Origin: Basidiobolus ranarum
Taxonomy: Eukaryota > Basidiobolomycota > Basidiobolomycetes > Basidiobolales
NCBI GenBank assembly: GCA_040143965.1
Contig: JASJQH010000054.1
Location: 1-37,179, forward strand
DNA: 37,179 nucleotides
Reading direction: 5' to 3'
A program made the translations under genes and the position numbers. The notes beneath the pieces are model-generated. The model searched no databases. It had not been told where the DNA came from and saw only the letters and a program-made list of their open reading frames with translations. The stretch's first letter is position 1; the number at the start of each line of letters is the position of its first letter. Shown here in pieces: positions 33,829-37,179 of the stretch.

Positions 33829-33945
33829 TCACCAAAGAATATCGCCAAGTAGAATGATGACGAAGATAAAAAGGAACCAGAAAAGGAAAACTCGGATCTG
33901 GTCTTTTGAATTTGTGCCTTTTATCACTGTGTATTTGTTGAGCAT
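33829..33945 (-). CDS. Hypothetical 38-aa single-pass membrane peptide
   Basis: An ATG-started frame of 38 codons encodes a short polar head (MLNKYTVIKGTNSKDQIR) followed by one strongly hydrophobic stretch (VFLFWFLFIFVIILLGDILW) up to the stop. The size and plan resemble small tail-anchored or proteolipid proteins such as Ost4 or Pmp1, but I recognise no sequence match. It sits in an otherwise gene-poor stretch. T-rich DNA can give hydrophobic codons by chance, so the gene may not be real. Confidence 0.25.
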   Translation of the reverse strand: MLNKYTVIKGTNSKDQIRVFLFWFLFIFVIILLGDILW

Positions 33946-34227
33946 TAAATGACATCCCTCATTGACAGCCGGTGGCTTGTATTACTCATGATTTACTTGT
34001 GACTCAGCATTTTGTTGATGAATCTCTGTATTGGTGCTTCTTTACAATAACCATTGACTATAGCCTTCTTGTAGTGATGTAACCCAATGGTCAGCCTAGA
34101 TCCCACGTGGAAACTCCCACAGAGAGTGATATTCGAAGCATCCAGAAGCCTAAAGAAACATCACCCACACCACACCTATGCACACGTCTATACAATTACT
34201 GCGTATTGGTGATCTTAGTTGTGATTG

Positions 34228-34240
34228 TTCTAGAAAATTC
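34228..34240 (+). promoter_or_regulatory. Perfect heat shock element
   Basis: TTCTAGAAAATTC is a perfect three-unit HSE (TTCnnGAAnnTTC), 190 nt before the HSP20 start and about 120 nt before its TATA box. A weaker GAAnnTTG-type match lies near 34278. Hsf1 would be expected to bind here. Confidence 0.8.
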
Positions 34241-34360
34241 AACATACTGGGAAATCACTTGTAAAGCACGGCATGTAGAATCTTGAAATGAATAACCATA
34301 TTAGTCTTTATGAAACGTGGACTTGTTACTGTGGCGTGATCTAAGTAAAACCCATGATAA

Positions 34361-34368
34361 TATAAATA
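34361..34368 (+). promoter_or_regulatory. TATA box of HSP20
   Basis: TATAAATA lies 62 nt upstream of the HSP20 ATG, a normal spacing for a TATA box with a leader of about 30 nt. Confidence 0.7.
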
Positions 34369-34429
34369 CTTCATATTCGACCTCGTTAGATCTCAAGTCA
34401 ATTCTATTATCCAAACAAACAAATCAAGA

Positions 34430-34867
34430 ATGTCTCTTTTCCGCCTTAACCGTAATGACGACTATGAAAATGAATTTGATCGCTTCGTAAACACTTTCTT
34501 TGGAGCTCCTATTGTAGGCCGAGCTGAGCGTGATAATAAGCAGCATTGGGCACCTTCCATTGACATGCATGACACGGAAAATGCTGTAATTTTAAATGCT
34601 GAACTACCTGGAGTTAAGAAGGAGGATATCTCCCTCGACATTCACGGACACAGTTTGGTTCTCTCGGGAGAAACCAAGATAAATGAAGAACACAAAGAAG
34701 GTGGCACTATATATCGCGAGCGTCGTTATGGTAAATTTAGCCGCACCGTCCCCCTCCCAAAAGAAGTTGATACCGAGAAAGTTTCGGCCAATTTCAATAA
34801 TGGTATCTTGGAGGTAAAAATCCCCAAGAAGGAGCAATCTCCCCCCAAGAAGATCACAATCTCTTAA
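34430..34867 (+). CDS. Small heat shock protein, Hsp20/alpha-crystallin family
   Basis: Single exon, 145 aa. A short N-terminal arm (MSLFRLNRNDDYENEFDRF) precedes an alpha-crystallin domain from about residue 40 (WAPSIDMHDTENAVILNAEL) through LPGVKKEDI, GGTIYRERRYGKFSRTVPLP and FNNGILEVKIPK. The C-terminal tail KKITIS carries the I-x-I motif that docks neighbouring dimers. Such proteins form oligomers that hold unfolding clients without ATP until Hsp70/Hsp104 can act. The gene has no intron, unlike most neighbours, which is common for heat-shock genes because splicing fails at high temperature. A perfect HSE and TATA box upstream support heat induction. AATAAA lies near 34929. Confidence 0.96.
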   Translation: MSLFRLNRNDDYENEFDRFVNTFFGAPIVGRAERDNKQHWAPSIDMHDTENAVILNAELPGVKKEDISLDIHGHSLVLSGETKINEEHKEGGTIYRERRYGKFSRTVPLPKEVDTEKVSANFNNGILEVKIPKKEQSPPKKITIS

Positions 34868-35112
34868 GTACAACCAAATGAACAAATACAATGCTTGCAG
34901 TTTGCTTGTCTTTATAAATATCTCGGTAAATAAAGTTTGTACTTAAATCAACATGGCTGATCGCATATGGAGTATTCAATCGGTTAATTAGACACAATAT
35001 TAATTGAGTTGTTCGAATCAAACATAAGGTATGTATGTGTGGGTGAGAACATGACAAAAGCCAAATCGGAAATCAATTTGTATAATGAAGAAATAAATAA
35101 CATCTACTGTAT

Positions 35113-35954
35113 CTATAAGGTTACAGGTGCCATACCTAAGCCAAAAACAACAAGAACTATCCAAAATCCTAAAGAGACGAGGACAGGAATACGGAAGTTA
35201 TCATCAATGCCTTGAATGTCAACCAACTCGGTAACTGCACCCAAAGAACCACCGATTATACTCAACGCCCATAGTGGAATTGCAGCACCAGTTTGCCACG
35301 AGAAATCCTCGTTTTTATGTACACAATATCCCCAGAAGAAATAAGTCACCATAGAACCGACGAGCCAAGAACCACAGAAACCTGCCACAGATTTACCGTT
35401 GGAAAAACGATATGTATACCGACCCCATAATCTACCAAATATTGAAGCTGCAGGATCACACCAAGAAAGGATGATGATTGAAACCAACGCAATATCTCTG
35501 GGGAAAAAGTAGAGGGCAATAATACCACCCACTAAGAAGTAGACCACGCCATTTACCTGAGTCTCCTCTTCCTTACGCATTAAAAATCCCACCACTTTGA
35601 TATAAAGTCGATTGAAAGAGGGGAAGAGGAAACGGATAATATCAGCACCAAATGCAATGCAAAGATAAAGGATCAGACCATATACGACTTGAGACACGGG
35701 AACACGTAGTTCATAAAGGAGGAAACAGATCAAACCTAATAATTCAAAATCCCTTAGATTAGTTCACCGAAAAGTCAAGAAAAAAAATAAACTGGATCTA
35801 CTCTACCATTGGACATGTGTAATAATTTTCTAGGGATTTCCCAATCTCTACTCTCTGTTTTTACGTCATCTTTTACCGCTACCGTCTTCTTGTTTTGTAT
35901 CTTTCCGCTTTGTTTCTTCCTCTGCTTTGTTTCCTGTGAAGTCCAAGTCGCCAT
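35113..35954 (-). CDS. CTP-dependent diacylglycerol kinase, Dgk1-like
   Basis: Two exons on the minus strand, 35954-35807 and 35735-35113, give 256 aa. After a polar, lysine-rich N-terminus comes WEIPRKLLHMSNGLICFLLY, the conserved first block of the family, split by the intron at SN|G. Then follow FGADIIRFLFPSFNRLY, GFLMRKEEETQVNGVVYFLVG, FFPRDIALVSIIILSWCDPA, FGRLWGR and SNGKSVAGFCGSW, all typical of Dgk1 and related to the CTP transferase domain of dolichol kinase and CdsA. Dgk1 phosphorylates diacylglycerol with CTP at the ER/nuclear envelope, opposing the Pah1 phosphatase. Five to six membrane segments are visible. A dolichol kinase is less likely because the protein is short. Confidence 0.9.
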
Positions 35955-35988
35955 AGTTTTAAAATCTCCTTTAACAAAAGAAAAAATA

Positions 35989-36291
35989 ATGGAGATAACC
36001 AGAGAGAGTTTAGAAATTTTACTTGTGAAAAGCCAGTCAAAACTAGGCCAATTTTTCCAATTAAAAATCCGAGATCAGCACGAATTGGTTGATGTGACCA
36101 AGGATCCTGCGAGTCGGCAACAAGATAACCGACCCGTCGAACTCACATGTCAATTCCGATTACTGACTTCCATTTCTCCAACTCCATCTCCGGGAACATT
36201 TCGATCATCCCTTAAGCTGATCCATTCGATTGATTTCCATATGTTGTTTACTTCAGTTAGATATGGATTCTTTAGATTTCCACTAATTTAA
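35989..36291 (+). CDS. Hypothetical 100-aa ORF divergent from Dgk1
   Basis: ATG-started frame beginning MEITRESLEILLVKSQSKLG and ending TSVRYGFFRFPLI. No family is recognised. It starts 34 nt from the Dgk1 start codon on the opposite strand, and its frame stays open back to 35809, antisense to Dgk1 exon 1. The predicted peptide is soluble with mixed composition and ends in an aromatic-rich stretch. It could be the first exon of a longer gene, a short unrecognised gene, or chance. Confidence 0.25.
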   Translation: MEITRESLEILLVKSQSKLGQFFQLKIRDQHELVDVTKDPASRQQDNRPVELTCQFRLLTSISPTPSPGTFRSSLKLIHSIDFHMLFTSVRYGFFRFPLI

Positions 36292-36992
36292 TTAAGAACA
36301 ATAGTATGATAAAACTGATTATCACCGAAAGGATATCATATGATTTTCTAAGAAATCGTTGATTTTATATAGATTAATATCAAAATTTGCCAAGTGGGTC
36401 TAGAATTCGTGTTAGGCAAGTGATCATTGGAAGGGTCATAGGATTTGGGATAACATCATAAAATATATATAAACACTAGAGTTAATTCTATTATTAGATG
36501 GCAATAGAAAATTTGCACATTCCCTAAGTTTTGATTATTTGGTCACTTATTTGGTCACATTAATCAAAGTGAATTTATGACAAATAAATGGACAAATATC
36601 AGTGCTACATCAACTTAATCATAGTAGGCAAGCGCCAGATGCTGGGTCATAACTGACGCAATAAAGGATATAAATCCGTGCGAAATATGCGGTTGTTTTA
36701 ATTAGATGTATGAAATGTTTGTCAAGGGAAGGGTTATAGTATGGGCGGCTATAATACATAATTATTAAAATCAAGATAACGATGCCATTCAGAACAGATG
36801 ATTAAATGGTTTGGGTAAATCTTTGGGATGTAGTAAAATAATGTTTGAAGAGATGCAAGAGACTACTGAAATATGGACGTATCAGGTGCAAAAAAAAGGT
36901 ATCCATTTACAGGTCAGTAATGATAAGTCCAATAGATATATCTGCCTACATAATCTTCTCTAATAAGAGATGTCTTGGTGATGGACCAAACT
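36292..36992. other. Intergenic region
   Basis: About 700 nt of AT-rich DNA with repeated ATTTGGTCAC (twice near 36536-36558). No coding or RNA gene is seen. Confidence 0.45.
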
Positions 36993-37179
36993 TCATACTT
37001 TTTCCGTTTTTACACTAATTAAACGCTGTTGTTGTTCGCTTGGCATTTGTGGCTTCGACTTGGCTTTCCGTTCCTTCTCTTTATATTCAATATATCTAAT
37101 AAGAAATAAACACTTCATTAGTCATCCATAATAAACACACTTCCATTGCTTTGCTTTGCTTTCTACTTACGTATACCAG
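36993..37179 (-). CDS. 3' end of an unidentified gene (right edge, partial)
   Basis: Two exon pieces on the minus strand: 37179-37171 at the edge, a 75-nt intron with donor GTAAGT and acceptor TTATTAG, and a last exon 37095-36993. Joined, the end reads WYTYIEYKEKERKAKSKP, then QMPSEQQQRLISVKTEKV and a TGA. The highly charged, lysine-rich tail is typical of C-terminal ends but does not identify a family. The strong splice signals at both ends of the intron and the frame agreement support a real gene. The rest lies outside the window. Confidence 0.55.

Larger units (their letters stand above)
33090..34429. other. Gene-poor region between IWR1 and HSP20
   Basis: About 1.34 kb. Holds a 28-nt tandem duplication (33266-33320), a small membrane-peptide ORF on the minus strand (33829-33945), and heat-shock promoter sites close to HSP20. 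Two longer minus-strand open frames (33455-33637, 33680-33955) have no recognisable domain. Confidence 0.5.

Noticed and set aside
33455-33955. Two minus-strand frames of 60 and 91 codons as a possible two-exon gene
   Set aside because: No splice pair joins them, the peptides have no family features, and one overlaps the more plausible membrane microprotein in another frame.

Overview
This 37 kb window is nuclear DNA from a fungus, most likely an early-diverging one (Mucoromycota or Zoopagomycota grade; an inference, not a determination). The evidence is AT-rich DNA, about 70 short introns (mostly 55-90 nt, GT-AG, branch sites like CTAAC), TTAGGG-type repeats, a fungal-type 7TM-RGS receptor, a xylose-reductase-like aldo-keto reductase, and one intron with full minor-spliceosome (U12, AT-AC) signals. 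I joined exons by hand. Every model given keeps one open frame across all its junctions, and most end in family-typical residues. No transposon, virus-derived element, CRISPR array, rRNA or convincing tRNA was seen.

Layout, left to right: a possible 3' end of a gene at the left edge (+); 7TM receptor with C-terminal RGS domain (-); kinesin-5/BimC motor (+); MPDU1-like PQ-loop protein (+); ribosomal protein uL6/RPL9 (+); RNA polymerase III subunit RPC9/CRCP (-); KEOPS kinase Bud32 (+); a 1.4 kb gene-poor stretch; Cdc25 phosphatase (+); RIO1 kinase (+); Erf2-like DHHC palmitoyltransferase (-); replication protein A large subunit (+); mitochondrial ribosomal protein uL11m (-); PUF6-like Pumilio protein (+); aldo-keto reductase (+); RWDD1/Gir2 (+); ribosomal protein eL39 (+); TFIIH p62/Tfb1 (-); Iwr1 (+); a second gene-poor stretch; Hsp20 (+); Dgk1-type CTP-dependent lipid kinase (-); a small hypothetical ORF (+); and the 3' end of an unidentified gene (-) at the right edge.

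This is mostly housekeeping content: replication and cell cycle (kinesin-5, Cdc25, RPA1), transcription machinery (RPC9, Tfb1, Iwr1), ribosome and translation (RPL9, RPL39, uL11m, PUF6, RIO1, Gir2, and Bud32 for tRNA t6A), and membrane lipid or protein modification (MPDU1, DHHC enzyme, Dgk1). Several genes sit head to head over short shared upstream regions, notably Tfb1/Iwr1 and uL11m/PUF6. There is no operon-like system. The most notable signal is the AT-AC U12-type intron in the palmitoyltransferase gene. Lesser ones are telomere-like repeats inside the RPC9 intron, 3-7 nt first coding exons, and a 14-nt element shared upstream of both cytosolic ribosomal protein genes.
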